A stretch of DNA of 40,375 nucleotides from Acidobacteriota bacterium (GCA_021806005.1 JAJZDM010000023.1:1-40375); one strand, 5' to 3'; numbered from the stretch's first letter, positions 1 through 9,301 are shown. Notes: generated by a model not told the origin, from the letters alone. Made by a program: numbers and translations.

Positions 1-691
1 GAACCGGCAGCCATATTAAACGGAGGGTTCGTGGCCGGTTCTGGTCCTTCTGCGGAACGATCCTGCTGGCCTGCGGCTGGAGGCGGGAGAGAGGCTCCAG
101 CCGCGCAAGGGAGGCAGCCTGGAGAGCGGGCGATGCAGGAGGCCGCTGCGGAGGTGATCCATAAGCGAAGCCTTCCCTGCGTGGGGATTAAATGCCGCAA
201 AGATCAGATAACAAGAGATATAAGACTGTGAAGACAAGATGAGGTCTGACCGTCAACTGATGCGGGGATCTTGGAGCCCGGGACAATCGAGGAGACCGCG
301 GCTACCTGCAGAGGCAGGGTCATTCTTAATTGTCGCCGGGCCGGGAGCGCTCTCCCTGGGGTCCAGTCGGGGGTCTTTGCAAACAGGGGGTGGTTCCGCG
401 ACCGAGGAAGCAGCGATCTGAGAGGGTCTAGCGGCCAAAGCCGGCAGATCCGGTGGGATCTCATCGGAAGCAGGAGAGCGAGTTCCCCTGGGAGAGGAAG
501 TCTCCTAGCCAATGTGGAACTGATTTTCCACTTTTCCCGTCAACGTGCATCACTTTCGCATGCTGGAACCGGAATCTTCCGGCGCCAAGTCTGAGAGTCT
601 GGCGAATCAAACCTGGTAGTAATCAGATAATAAAAGACTTATTGGATAGATGGATGTTGCTGATGAAAGAGTGCATGCAATTTTTTGCGTT
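1..691. other. Long non-coding leader upstream of the EPS operon
   Basis: I see no convincing gene here; the short open frames on both strands have no family resemblance or good ribosome binding site. A 10-base inverted repeat lies at 73-82 and 95-104 (GCGGCTGGAG and its complement, 12-base loop). It could end an upstream transcript or be part of a leader structure. The first plausible start codon with a strong Shine-Dalgarno is at 735. The length suggests upstream activator sites for a sigma-54 promoter, but this is inference. Confidence 0.5.
73..104. repeat. Inverted repeat (hairpin), possible terminator of an upstream gene
   Basis: Perfect 10-base arms at 73-82 and 95-104 flank a 12-base purine-rich loop. 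No T-tract follows, so a terminator role is uncertain. Confidence 0.35.
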
Positions 692-707
692 TGGCTATTG
701 CAGTGCA
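692..707 (+). promoter_or_regulatory. Candidate sigma-54 (-24/-12) promoter of the EPS operon
   Basis: The sequence reads TGGC, eight bases, GTGCA. The invariant GG (693-694) and GC (705-706) are exactly 10 bases apart, as in the consensus TGGCAC-N5-TTGC. Transcription would begin near 718, giving a short leader before the Shine-Dalgarno at 723-730 and the start at 735. Two sigma-54 activators are encoded in the same locus, which supports the call. The middle of the element matches the consensus poorly, and GG-N10-GC alone is common in GC-rich DNA. Confidence 0.5.
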
Positions 708-734
708 TGTGGTGATAGCGCCAAAGGAGATTTC

Positions 735-1415
735 ATGAAAGTGGAGCAGCAAAGAGAGAGGTTGTGGCTCGCGTCGTTCCGTCCGGCTCTGGTTTGGGGG
801 ATGGTGTTGGCGCTGATGCTGGCTCCGGTTCCGGGACTGTTGGCCCAGTCGCTGGCGCGGCCGGTGATCACCCCCGCGCAGAAGCCGAGCCAGCCGGTGG
901 CGAGCACCCAGCAGACAGGGGCTGCGGAGGACGCCTCGACCTACCGGATCGGCGCACAGGATCATCTGCAGATCACGGTTTGGCAGGAACCGAGTCTTTC
1001 TGGAACCTTTCCCGTGCGTCCGGATGGGAAGATCTCGCTGGTACTGCTGGGGGATGTGCCCGCCGCGGGAATGACGCCCATGGACCTGGCGCATGAATTG
1101 ACGGTGAAGCTGAAGAAGTACATTCAGGACCCGGTTGTCTCGGTGGTGGTAACGACCGTGGATAGCCAGAGGATTTATCTGGTAGGAGAGGTGCAACACA
1201 CCGGGCCGATTGTGCTGACGCCGGGAATGACGCTGCTGCAAGCCATTGCATCGGCCGGCGGTCTGACACCGTACACCAATGGAAAGCATAGCTATATTCT
1301 GCGCGGTCCACAGGGACATCAGCAGAAGATCCCCTTCAACTACAAAGCAGCCCTTAAGGGCGATAACCAACAGGACGTTCCCCTCATGTCCGGGGATACG
1401 ATCGTGGTCCCATGA
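735..1415 (+). CDS. Polysaccharide export protein, Wza/EpsD-like
   Basis: A 226-residue periplasmic or outer-membrane export protein expected to take part in moving EPS out of the cell. Residues 17-37 form a signal peptide ending LLAQS. A polysaccharide-export domain starts at about residue 69 (YRIGAQDHLQITVW) and runs to about 140, followed by one SLBB/soluble-ligand-binding segment (IYLVGEVQHTGPI, about 147-190). The frame is open upstream to 453, but I chose 735 because AAAGGAGA at 723-730 is an excellent ribosome binding site and the signal peptide follows. It is smaller than Wza and fits the PEP-CTERM-associated export family. There is no clear lipobox. It overlaps the next gene by ATGA and is first in the operon. 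Confidence 0.88.
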   Translation: MKVEQQRERLWLASFRPALVWGMVLALMLAPVPGLLAQSLARPVITPAQKPSQPVASTQQTGAAEDASTYRIGAQDHLQITVWQEPSLSGTFPVRPDGKISLVLLGDVPAAGMTPMDLAHELTVKLKKYIQDPVVSVVVTTVDSQRIYLVGEVQHTGPIVLTPGMTLLQAIASAGGLTPYTNGKHSYILRGPQGHQQKIPFNYKAALKGDNQQDVPLMSGDTIVVP

Positions 1416-2704
1416 GGATATCCATGAAGAACTGCCTTCTGGTTTCCATGCTCTTGCTGATGCAGGGAGTATCGGCGCAGGGACAAAATGAGCCAATCGT
1501 GAACCAGCCGAGCTTTGGATTCTCACTGCCGCGGGTGGAAGGAACCTTGTCCTACGCCATCAGCGGATCGGAGGCGGCCATGACGGGCTTTGGTACGTCT
1601 GGGGTTGCGTATATGACCTCGCTGAGCGGGGATCTGGCCTATCTGTCGTCGAGCGTCAGCGATCCATTCAGCCTGGTGTACTCAGGCGGGTATATGTACT
1701 TTGATGAGCCGGGATATCCGTCGAACACGACCTTTCAAAATCTGGCGGCCTCCCAGGTGGTGACCACCAAGAACTGGATCTTTACGGTTGAAGATGGGTT
1801 CAGCTATTTGCCGGATTCGCCGACGATGGGGCTGTCGGGAATTCCCGGCCTGGGAGACATCAGCGTGACCCCGGTGCAGAATGGGCTTGAGCCGACGCGA
1901 AGCATCTTTTCAAACTACGCGACCCAGGTGGGAAATGGCCTGACCGGCCAGGTGACGCGCACGATCTCCGGGAATCTCTCCATGGTCGGATCCGGATCCT
2001 GGCAGATTCTCGATTTTACAAGTGGAGAAAACATCAACTCGACCGAAGAGATGGGAACGCTGGGACCGCTGTACCGCATCAACGCCAATAGTTCGGTGAG
2101 TGCGGACGTGATCTATACGTACACGACGGATTCCATCCAGGGGCTTGTCCTTCCCTTTACGACCGAGGCGATCTCCGTGCAGTACCAGCGGCAGGTAACG
2201 CCACTGCTTAGCTTCACGGTCGCCGGCGGTCCGCAAAGGACGTATGCAACGGGGCCGGCCGAGGCGCTGTTTCCCGCCCAGATCTCCATGGTGGGCAGCG
2301 CAGGACTGGTCTATCAGCGCAAGATGACCAGCGCCAGCCTCTTCTTTGCGCGTGGCACCAATGCGGGTTCCGGCATGGTATTTGGAGCGATGACGGATTC
2401 GGTGACAGGAACCCTGACCCGGCAGTTCAACCGGGAGTGGCAGGGCGCGTTGACCGGCTCCTGGGCCAAGAGCACGGCGCTGGCGCAGGTGGAAGGATAC
2501 AGCCTGGACTACGACTCGACCGCCGCAGGAGCGCAGATCTCGCGCAGCCTGGGCAAGGACTGGTCTGCGTATTTCAGCTACTCGGCCGTAGACCAGACCT
2601 CAACGGGTCAGGGAGTGGGACAGGCTGCGTTCAGCGGCCTGGAACAGACGTATGCGGTTGGGGTGACTTACTCTCCAGCCGCCCATCACTTTGGGCAGCA
2701 ATAA
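1412..2704 (+). CDS. Predicted outer-membrane beta-barrel protein of the EPS locus
   Basis: A 430-residue protein with a Sec signal peptide (cleavage near VSAQG, residue 24). The rest is rich in Ser, Thr, Gly and aromatic residues in alternating short strands, and the C-terminal segment (AVGVTYSPAAHHFGQQ) resembles the end of a barrel. I do not recognise a named family. Position and composition resemble the uncharacterised outer-membrane proteins found in PEP-CTERM EPS loci, so a role as EPS secretion pore or surface anchor is inference. The start at 1412 overlaps the previous stop (translational coupling); the second Met at 1424 is an alternative. Wzz-like protein follows 10 bases downstream. 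Confidence 0.65.
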   Translation: MRISMKNCLLVSMLLLMQGVSAQGQNEPIVNQPSFGFSLPRVEGTLSYAISGSEAAMTGFGTSGVAYMTSLSGDLAYLSSSVSDPFSLVYSGGYMYFDEPGYPSNTTFQNLAASQVVTTKNWIFTVEDGFSYLPDSPTMGLSGIPGLGDISVTPVQNGLEPTRSIFSNYATQVGNGLTGQVTRTISGNLSMVGSGSWQILDFTSGENINSTEEMGTLGPLYRINANSSVSADVIYTYTTDSIQGLVLPFTTEAISVQYQRQVTPLLSFTVAGGPQRTYATGPAEALFPAQISMVGSAGLVYQRKMTSASLFFARGTNAGSGMVFGAMTDSVTGTLTRQFNREWQGALTGSWAKSTALAQVEGYSLDYDSTAAGAQISRSLGKDWSAYFSYSAVDQTSTGQGVGQAAFSGLEQTYAVGVTYSPAAHHFGQQ

Positions 2705-2714
2705 GGATACGCAC

Positions 2715-4259
2715 ATGCTAGGTCATCGACCCCTGAACCTTGAAGACTACATCGGCATTCTGAAGCGCAGAGGCTGGATCGTCACCATTCCGGCGCTGCT
2801 GATTCCGATCCTCGCGGTGGCGATCAGCTATCGGCTGACTCCGCAGTACACCTCGCAGACGCTGGTGCTGATCCAGCCGCAGACGGTGCCGGACGCGTAT
2901 GTGAAGCCGATCCTTGCCCAGGATCTGGACAGCCAGCTGGCGTCGATGAAGGAGCAGATTCTGAGCCGGTCCAGGCTGGAACCGATCATCCAGCGGTTCA
3001 ACCTTGGCGGCGCGGGGATGGACATGGATGACAGAGTCGCCAGCACCCGCAAGGCGATCGGGATTACACCCATCCACTCGGAGACCACAGGATCGGGTGG
3101 ACTGCCCGGGTTCTTTATATCGTTCACCGCTCCGGACCCACATACGGCGCAGTTGGTATGCCGGGAGATTACCTCTCTGTTTGTGAGTCAGAATCTGCAG
3201 TCCCGCGAGCAGTCTGCGGAAGGAACGACGCAGTTTCTTCAGGGACAACTCGAACAGGCCAAGCAGGACCTGGACTCGCAGGATGCGAAGCTGGCGGAGT
3301 TTCAGCGGGAGCACATGGGCAACCTTCCCGATCAGCAGGATTCGAACATGGATATGCTGAACAGCCTGAACACCGAACTGGAAGCAGCGACGCAGGCTTT
3401 GACGCGGATGGAGCAGGACAAGTCGCTGGAAGAGGCGATGATGGCGCAAGAGGCGCGCCAGGCCGAGGTGGCGCCGGGGCAGAAGTCCAGTCCGGAGCAG
3501 CAGGCGGTTCAGTTGCAGAAGCTGGAGACGCAACTGACGGATCTGCGCACCCGATATACGGCCGATTACCCTGATGTGCTGGCTTTGGAGCGGGAGATCA
3601 GCGATCTGCGCAAGCAGATGGCGGCGGCGCCGCCCACACCAACCACGACAACCACGGCGCCGGTTCCTGTGACGGACTCACCCGCCGCGCTGCGGATGCG
3701 TTTGCAGCTCAAGGCCCTGAGCGATGCGATCCAGCAGAAGAGGCAGCAGCAGGCGGCGATCCAGGCTCAGATTCGTCAGTATCAGAGCCGGATCCAGTCG
3801 ACGCCGCTGATTGCGGCGCAGATGAAGGATCTGACGCGCAATCATCAGACCGCTCAGGACTTCTATGACAGTCTGCTGGCCAAGCTGAATCAATCGCAGA
3901 TGGCAACCGATCTGGAGCGCCGCCAGGAAGGAGAGCAGTTCCGAGTGATGGACGACGCCAATCTGCCTGACGCACCGACCTTCCCGAAACGTCCCATGTT
4001 TGCCATCGGAGGATTTGTGGCCGGACTGGGACTGGGTCTGCTGCTGATCGCTTTCCTGGAGTACAACGACAAATCCCTGCGCTCAGAACGTGACGTATGG
4101 GCATTTACCAAGCTGCCGACGCTGGCCACGATCGGCAAGGTGCAGGAGGCCAAGAGTACGCGCAAGGCAAAGGCGTCTCCCGGCGGTGCGCTGCCGAGCG
4201 ATCGTGTGAAGAAGGATATCCCTGCAACCAACAAATCTCTTGCGAACGCTGGTGGGTAG
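2715..4259 (+). CDS. Wzz-like polysaccharide chain-length determinant / co-polymerase
   Basis: A 514-residue inner-membrane protein of the polysaccharide co-polymerase family, which controls EPS chain length together with the kinase. There is a Wzz domain with transmembrane helix 1 at about 20-38, a long Gln/Glu/Lys-rich coiled coil from about 160 to 400, and a proline-containing segment (NLPDAPTFPKRP) directly before transmembrane helix 2 (about 427-449). The cytoplasmic tail has no Walker motif; the kinase is a separate gene two positions downstream. The frame opens at 2691, but the Met at 2715 has AAGGA at 2703-2707 with proper spacing. It matches the PEP-CTERM-type chain-length family in size and layout. 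Confidence 0.88.
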   Translation: MLGHRPLNLEDYIGILKRRGWIVTIPALLIPILAVAISYRLTPQYTSQTLVLIQPQTVPDAYVKPILAQDLDSQLASMKEQILSRSRLEPIIQRFNLGGAGMDMDDRVASTRKAIGITPIHSETTGSGGLPGFFISFTAPDPHTAQLVCREITSLFVSQNLQSREQSAEGTTQFLQGQLEQAKQDLDSQDAKLAEFQREHMGNLPDQQDSNMDMLNSLNTELEAATQALTRMEQDKSLEEAMMAQEARQAEVAPGQKSSPEQQAVQLQKLETQLTDLRTRYTADYPDVLALEREISDLRKQMAAAPPTPTTTTTAPVPVTDSPAALRMRLQLKALSDAIQQKRQQQAAIQAQIRQYQSRIQSTPLIAAQMKDLTRNHQTAQDFYDSLLAKLNQSQMATDLERRQEGEQFRVMDDANLPDAPTFPKRPMFAIGGFVAGLGLGLLLIAFLEYNDKSLRSERDVWAFTKLPTLATIGKVQEAKSTRKAKASPGGALPSDRVKKDIPATNKSLANAGG

Positions 4260-4262
4260 ACC

Positions 4263-5198
4263 ATGTATACAAAGTTTTTCAATCTTCAGATCTGTCCCTT
4301 TGGCACCAGCCCCGATCCGCGGTTTCTTTACATGATGCCGCACACCCGGGAGGCGCTGGCCGGATTGGAGTATGGAATCGCGGAGCGCAAGGGCTTCACG
4401 GTACTCACCGGAGAGGTGGGAACGGGAAAGACCACGCTGTTGCGTTCGGCCCTGGGGTCGCTTGGACAACAGCGCGTCTCCACGTCGTTTGTCTTCAATC
4501 CTCTCTTGGACCCGCTCGATTTCCTGGAGTTCGTGCTTACGGACTTCGGCCTGACGCCGGACTCGCGAACCAAGTCTGGCATGCTGCTGCAGCTCAATCG
4601 CTGGCTGATCGAACGCTTTCGCAGGCAGGAGACCTGCGTGGTGGTGGTCGATGAAGCCCAGAATCTCTCCTGGGAGCTGCTGGAGGAGATTCGCCTGCTG
4701 ACCAACCTGGAGTCTTCTTCGGGAAAGCTGTTGCAGATTGTGCTCTCCGGCCAGCCGGAACTGGAGGAGAAGCTGCGTCATCCAAGCGTCCGGCAATTGC
4801 GGCAGAGGATCTTCCTGTGGTGCAGAACTCAGCCACTTACGATGGAGCAGACGGGGGAGTATATCGTGGAGCGACTCCGCATCGCGGGCGCCAACCATAC
4901 GATTTTTTCGCCGGAGGCGGCGCAGCTTATCCATCGTTACAGCCGGGGAATTCCACGAACGATCAACCTGATCTGCGAGCACTCGCTGATCCTTGGTTAC
5001 GTGGAGCAGATTCCTCTGATTCCAGGGTCGCTGATCGACCATGTAGCAGAAGATCTTGAGCTGACCATGCAGTCTTATCTGATGGCCCCCGCCGAGGTGG
5101 GAGCCGGAGGTTATAAAGCGCCGCTACATCCGATGGAGATGGGCGCCAACAGAGTGATGAACTCGTTTCATCGCGAGCCGGGGAGAAACGGTCAATGA
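4263..5198 (+). CDS. ExeA/GspA-type AAA ATPase of the PEP-CTERM EPS locus
   Basis: A 311-residue cytoplasmic ATPase. Walker A is GEVGTGKTT (residues 50-58) and Walker B is VVVVDEAQN (126-134). The N-terminus (FFNLQICPFGTSPDP) is typical of the ExeA/secretion-ATPase group found in PEP-CTERM EPS clusters. There is no obvious peptidoglycan-binding domain or transmembrane helix at the C-terminus, unlike full ExeA. Its exact job in EPS export is not established for the family. It lies 3 bases after the Wzz gene and overlaps the kinase gene by ATGA, so it is firmly inside the operon. Confidence 0.85.
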   Translation: MYTKFFNLQICPFGTSPDPRFLYMMPHTREALAGLEYGIAERKGFTVLTGEVGTGKTTLLRSALGSLGQQRVSTSFVFNPLLDPLDFLEFVLTDFGLTPDSRTKSGMLLQLNRWLIERFRRQETCVVVVDEAQNLSWELLEEIRLLTNLESSSGKLLQIVLSGQPELEEKLRHPSVRQLRQRIFLWCRTQPLTMEQTGEYIVERLRIAGANHTIFSPEAAQLIHRYSRGIPRTINLICEHSLILGYVEQIPLIPGSLIDHVAEDLELTMQSYLMAPAEVGAGGYKAPLHPMEMGANRVMNSFHREPGRNGQ

Positions 5199-6142
5199 GC
5201 CATATTTATGAAGCCTTACAACGGGCGGAGGCTGAACGGATTGCCGGGCTGGAGGCACTTGTCACGGCCCCGCTGCCGGAGTATGAACCGGAGCACCCCA
5301 GCCTGGCGAGCTCGCTGGCGGCCCACAGGTTGCAGGGTGCTGAACTGGGCGCTGCGGCGGTTGCAGAGGCAACACCGGAGAAGCTGCTGACGCCCGGGTT
5401 CTTCGACCGAGTGGCGCGCAGGCCATGGAATCCAATGCTGGAGCAGTTGCCGGCGCTGGAGAGGGGCGGGGTATCGGTGGAGCAGTTCCGCAGCTTGCGC
5501 GCGCGGGTTCAGGAGTTGCGCGATCTGAAGCCGCTGAAGTCCGTACTGGTGAGCAGCGGACTGCCCAAGGAGGGCAAGAGCTTCATCTCCGTGAACCTGG
5601 CGATCAACCTGGCCCGGCATAAGAACAGCAAGGTGCTGCTGATCGACGGGGACATGCGCTGTTCGAGTTTGCACCGGTACCTGGGCTGCGAGGTGCATCC
5701 CGGTCTCTCTGAGTATCTGGCGGGCAAGGCAGAGATTCTGGAGGTGATGCAGGCTCCGGAGGAGATGACAGGCCGTGACCCGATGATGGCCTCTGTGCTG
5801 GAGAACATCACCCTGATACCCGGGGGCGACGGTGGGGATACGGTGGCCGATCTGACGACCAGCAAGCGCTTTGAGGAACTGCTGACGGCGGTTAGCCCCT
5901 ACTTCGAGTGGATCGTTATCGACTCGCCTCCGGTGCTGCTGGTCTCTGATGCGGTGAACCTTGCTCGATCCAGCGATGCGGTGCTGCTGGTGGCGCGCAG
6001 TGGCGTGACCACGTTTCCAGTGGCTCAGCGTGCTCAGAATGAGTTGAAGGCCGCCAATGTGATCGGGTTTGTGCTGAATGCGGTGGACAAGCCGCCGATG
6101 AGCGGGAATTACTACTACCGTTATCAAAAGACGGCGGTATGA
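5195..6142 (+). CDS. CpsD/Wzc-type cytoplasmic tyrosine autokinase
   Basis: A 315-residue bacterial tyrosine kinase that acts with the separate Wzz-like membrane protein to control polymerisation and export of EPS. Walker A is SSGLPKEGKS (120-129), Walker A' is LLIDGD (148-153), and a Walker B-like stretch is WIVIDSPPVLL. The C-terminus carries a tyrosine cluster (YYYRYQ; Tyr306-308 and Tyr310), the usual autophosphorylation region. The cluster is short, with four tyrosines. A linker of about 110 residues precedes the kinase core. The start overlaps the previous stop by four bases. Confidence 0.88.
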   Translation: MSHIYEALQRAEAERIAGLEALVTAPLPEYEPEHPSLASSLAAHRLQGAELGAAAVAEATPEKLLTPGFFDRVARRPWNPMLEQLPALERGGVSVEQFRSLRARVQELRDLKPLKSVLVSSGLPKEGKSFISVNLAINLARHKNSKVLLIDGDMRCSSLHRYLGCEVHPGLSEYLAGKAEILEVMQAPEEMTGRDPMMASVLENITLIPGGDGGDTVADLTTSKRFEELLTAVSPYFEWIVIDSPPVLLVSDAVNLARSSDAVLLVARSGVTTFPVAQRAQNELKAANVIGFVLNAVDKPPMSGNYYYRYQKTAV

Positions 6143-6161
6143 GCGGGATTGTGGTGCTGTC

Positions 6162-7538
6162 ATGATCAAACTGCTGAACGTCTACTATCCGACGCGAACG
6201 ATCATCCTGTTGATCTGCGAGGTGCTGATTGTGGGGGGATCGTTCGTCCTGGCATCAGCACTGGTGCTGGGGCCGAGGACCTTCTTCGTCCTTGGGCAGA
6301 GCCACGGCGGCTTGAAGATCACTCTGCTGACGGTAAGCACGATTCTGGGCGCTCACTACTTCGATCTCTACGAGCCGCAACAGGTCTCCGAGCGCTGGCA
6401 GATCTACCTGCGGCTGATGGTGATTATCGGCTGCCTGGCGATTGCGCTGTCTCTGATTGTCTACCTGTTTCCGCAGGCTGCGATTGCCAGGTTTGTCTTT
6501 CTGCTGGGCCTGATCTTTGTGGTGGCATCCTTGATCGCCTGGCGCAAGGCCTTTGAATGGATCAGCGGTCACCCGATCTTCCAGGAGCGGGTCTACGTTC
6601 TGGGAGCGGGCGAGCGCGCCAGCGAGATCATACGGACCATTGAGGCACACCGCGAATCCGGCATGGTGGTGGTCGGCGGCGATGCTCCGGCTACGGACAA
6701 GGCCGAGCGCAAGCGGGCGTTTGCCGAGGCGGTGCAGCAGATGGCCTCCAAAAAGGGAACGATCCACCGGATTGTGATTGCGCTGGATGACCGGCGCGGA
6801 GAGCTTCCCGTGGATGGACTTCTCTCCATGCGGCTCAGTGGTGTAGAGATCCAGGACGCCAGCGACCTGATGGAGAGGTTGAGCGGAAAGATGCAACTGG
6901 ATGGGCTTCGCCCCAGCGATCTGCTCTTCTGCGAGGGCTTCCGCATGCGGCCATCGCAGCAAGTTTTGAGGCGAGTCGCCTCAACGCTGGTCTCTGCGCT
7001 GATTCTTCTCCTCTTTTTGCCGGTATTTCCCCTGGTCGTTCTGCTGGTGCGGATCTCTTCCCCGGGACCGATCTTCTTTCGCCAGGAGCGGGTGGGTTTG
7101 AATGGGAAGGTGTTCAAGCTGAGCAAGTTCCGCACCATGGTGGTGAACGCCGAAGCGGGCGGGGCCCAGTGGGCACAGAAGAATGATCCCCGCGTGACCC
7201 GCATTGGACAGTTCCTACGCAAGACCCGCCTGGATGAGGTGCCGCAGTTGTGGAATGTTCTGCGCGGAGAGATGAGCTTTGTCGGTCCGCGCCCGGAGCG
7301 GCCGCAGTTTGTGAACTGGCTGGCTCAGGAGCTGCCCTTTTACGATCTTCGCCATATGATTCGTCCCGGCCTGACCGGGTGGGCGCAGATCCGATATGGG
7401 TACGGCGCCACACTGGAGGAGAGCCGCGAGAAGCTTGCCTATGACCTCTACTACGTCAAGCATCAGACACTGGGACTGGATCTGCTGATCATGTTTGACA
7501 CGATCAAGACCGTGATCCGACGGCGCGGAGCACAGTAG
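6162..7538 (+). CDS. EPS polyprenyl glycosylphosphotransferase (initiating sugar transferase)
   Basis: A 458-residue membrane enzyme that transfers a sugar-1-phosphate from a UDP-sugar to undecaprenyl phosphate, the first step of EPS repeat-unit assembly. Four to five N-terminal transmembrane helices (about 10-125) are followed by a Rossmann-like domain (VYVLGAGERASE), one more helix (about 275-295) and the catalytic domain with RQERVGLNGK, KFRTM, DEVPQLWNVLRGEMSFVGPR and RPGLTGWAQ motifs. The order matches the WbaP/EpsE class associated with PEP-CTERM systems. It lies 19 bases after the kinase gene. The sugar used cannot be read from the sequence. Confidence 0.9.
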   Translation: MIKLLNVYYPTRTIILLICEVLIVGGSFVLASALVLGPRTFFVLGQSHGGLKITLLTVSTILGAHYFDLYEPQQVSERWQIYLRLMVIIGCLAIALSLIVYLFPQAAIARFVFLLGLIFVVASLIAWRKAFEWISGHPIFQERVYVLGAGERASEIIRTIEAHRESGMVVVGGDAPATDKAERKRAFAEAVQQMASKKGTIHRIVIALDDRRGELPVDGLLSMRLSGVEIQDASDLMERLSGKMQLDGLRPSDLLFCEGFRMRPSQQVLRRVASTLVSALILLLFLPVFPLVVLLVRISSPGPIFFRQERVGLNGKVFKLSKFRTMVVNAEAGGAQWAQKNDPRVTRIGQFLRKTRLDEVPQLWNVLRGEMSFVGPRPERPQFVNWLAQELPFYDLRHMIRPGLTGWAQIRYGYGATLEESREKLAYDLYYVKHQTLGLDLLIMFDTIKTVIRRRGAQ

Positions 7539-7708
7539 CCATGCAGCAAACAACTCCACCTGCAGAGGATGCGAGCGAAGACTTTTGCCTGGTTGCGGCC
7601 AGCAAGGAGTGAGGTTGATCTACTCCCCGTCCAGGTCCTGGCTTATGCTGGACGCTGGAAGTTATTGAACGCATCATCAAGCAACGAAACATGGTAGGAC
7701 AGGGGCAG

Positions 7709-8647
7709 ATGGCACGCTATCTCATCACAGGCATTGCAGGATTTATTGGATCTTCACTGGCGCGCGCGCTGCTCGATCAGGGGCACGAGGTGCGTGGCTT
7801 CGACAACCTCTCCACGGGAAGGATGGAGAATCTGGCGGAGATTCGCTCCTCCATCCAGTTTCAGGAGATGGACCTTCAGGATGAGAAGGGGGTGCGGGAT
7901 GCGTGCGAGGGTGTCGACTTCATTCTTCATCAGGGCGCACTGGCCTCGGTTCCCAGGTCTGTGATGGATCCGCTTCCATCTCATCAGTCCAACATCAATG
8001 GCACCCTGAACCTGCTGCTCGCCGCCAAGGACGCCGGGGTTCGCCGCGTAGTCTACGCTGCATCCTCGTCCGCCTATGGCGATCAACCGACCCAGCCCAA
8101 GCACGAAGAGATGCTTCCCATGCCGCTGTCACCCTACGCGGTGCAGAAGCTTACCTGCGAGTACTACATTCAGGCGTTCTACCGCTGTTATGGATTGCAG
8201 GGCGTCTGCCTTCGCTACTTCAACATCTTCGGACCACGCCAAGCCGCGGACTCACCGTACTCCGGCGTGATTGCAAAGTTCATTTACATGATGATGGACG
8301 GGCAGACGCCGACCATCAACGGTGATGGGAGCACCAGCAGAGACTTTACCTTCATCGACAACGCGGTGAGTGCCAACCTCTTGGCCTGCCTGGCTCCGGA
8401 CGAGGTGGCCACCGGGCGCGTCTTCAATGTGGGGACGGGCAAGAGCCACACCCTGGATGAGGTGTATGCGGGGATCGCGAAGATTCTTGGCTTCACTGCC
8501 AAGCCGATCTATGGTCCAACGCGCGCGGGAGATATTCAGCACTCGCTTGCCAGCATCGAACGTGCCCGGAGAGAGTTGGGATACCAGCCGAAGGCCGATT
8601 TTTACGCGGGCCTGGAGAAGACTGTGGCCTGGTATACCGCGGGGTAG
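7709..8647 (+). CDS. NAD-dependent UDP-sugar 4-epimerase, WbpP/TviC-like
   Basis: A 312-residue short-chain dehydrogenase/reductase of the extended epimerase class. The NAD-binding motif GIAGFIG is at residues 8-14, the catalytic YAVQK at 143-147, and a Ser-rich strand (YAASSSAYGDQP) precedes it. YFNIFGPRQ is also conserved. The overall pattern resembles UDP-GlcNAc or UDP-GlcNAcA 4-epimerases (WbpP, TviC) more than GalE, but this is by eye. The Met at 7691 is an alternative; 7709 follows an AGGGGCAG ribosome binding site and begins at the Rossmann fold. It is the last gene of the operon, 170 bases after the transferase. Confidence 0.82.
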   Translation: MARYLITGIAGFIGSSLARALLDQGHEVRGFDNLSTGRMENLAEIRSSIQFQEMDLQDEKGVRDACEGVDFILHQGALASVPRSVMDPLPSHQSNINGTLNLLLAAKDAGVRRVVYAASSSAYGDQPTQPKHEEMLPMPLSPYAVQKLTCEYYIQAFYRCYGLQGVCLRYFNIFGPRQAADSPYSGVIAKFIYMMMDGQTPTINGDGSTSRDFTFIDNAVSANLLACLAPDEVATGRVFNVGTGKSHTLDEVYAGIAKILGFTAKPIYGPTRAGDIQHSLASIERARRELGYQPKADFYAGLEKTVAWYTAG

Positions 8648-8712
8648 ATGAAAGAGAAGGTGCGGGCGGCCGCTGGTCCCGGTTCCTGCGCGATGGATAA
8701 GCAGCCTGCAAG

Positions 8713-8745
8713 CCCACATCTCCAAGAGCGAGAACGAGATGTGGG
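8713..8745. repeat. Palindrome copy 1 between convergent genes
   Basis: Perfect 10-base arms CCCACATCTC (8713-8722) and GAGATGTGGG (8736-8745) with a 13-base loop. It lies between the end of the epimerase gene and the end of the convergent hypothetical gene. A related palindrome is at 28863-28929, also at a convergent junction. A dispersed REP-like element or a bidirectional terminator would fit both. Confidence 0.7.
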
Positions 8746-8783
8746 GAGCCCACACCCGCTTGCCGTGCTTTGCGGAGAGTGCT

Positions 8784-9263
8784 CTATGCCAGGGATGTCT
8801 TGGCCGCACTGTGGACGCGACGCAGGCTGTTGACCCGGGGGCGCAGGCCCAGGATCTCAAAGCCTGTCAGCCGGCTCTTGGAGACGTAGATCAACCAGTT
8901 ATTTCCGATGGGATCTGCCGGAGCCATGAAGAACCCCGGGCCGACGATGTGGTCCAGAGAGTTGTGGATGATCCCTTCGATGGTCTCGCCGTCATCGAAA
9001 CGAATACGAATCCATAAGCACTCCATGGGCGGCAGCCGGTTGTGGAAGAGCAGGTCGACGTGGCTGGTCTGGCCGGAGAAGTCCTTTACGAAGAAGACAG
9101 CCTTGATATTGGTCAGGGCGACGTCTTCTACCACACCGGAGTTCAGGTGGCGCAGGCGAATGGAGGTCAGCCCTTGAGCGTGGGAACCATCCATCTCCGC
9201 CGGCCATTGCGCGCGGTCAGCGAATCCTTTGAGGGTGTAATCTTCACCGCGAATCACGACCAT
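8784..9263 (-). CDS. Hypothetical protein, possibly of the DUF6982 group
   Basis: A 159-residue soluble protein. Visible features are a beta-rich core with the strands HLNSGVVEDVALTNIKAVFF and RIRFDDGETIEGI, then a loop GPGFFMAPADPIGNN and a C-terminal strand-helix ending in a basic tail. The core looks like a small beta-barrel of the PilZ or Sm kind, and I loosely associate it with the DUF6982 group; this is from memory only. The upstream open frame overlaps the regulator gene, so I chose the Met at 9263, which leaves a 38-base gap. Probably transcribed with the sigma-54 regulator. Function unknown. Confidence 0.6.
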   Translation of the reverse strand: MVVIRGEDYTLKGFADRAQWPAEMDGSHAQGLTSIRLRHLNSGVVEDVALTNIKAVFFVKDFSGQTSHVDLLFHNRLPPMECLWIRIRFDDGETIEGIIHNSLDHIVGPGFFMAPADPIGNNWLIYVSKSRLTGFEILGLRPRVNSLRRVHSAAKTSLA

Positions 9264-9301
9264 GTAGGGATCGTCGGAGCCTTCCTGGGGCGGGAAGTGG
9301 T

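Noticed and set aside
7541-7612. 23-codon frame between the sugar transferase and epimerase genes
   Set aside because: It has an ATG just after the previous stop but no Shine-Dalgarno of note and no recognisable sequence; too short to support.
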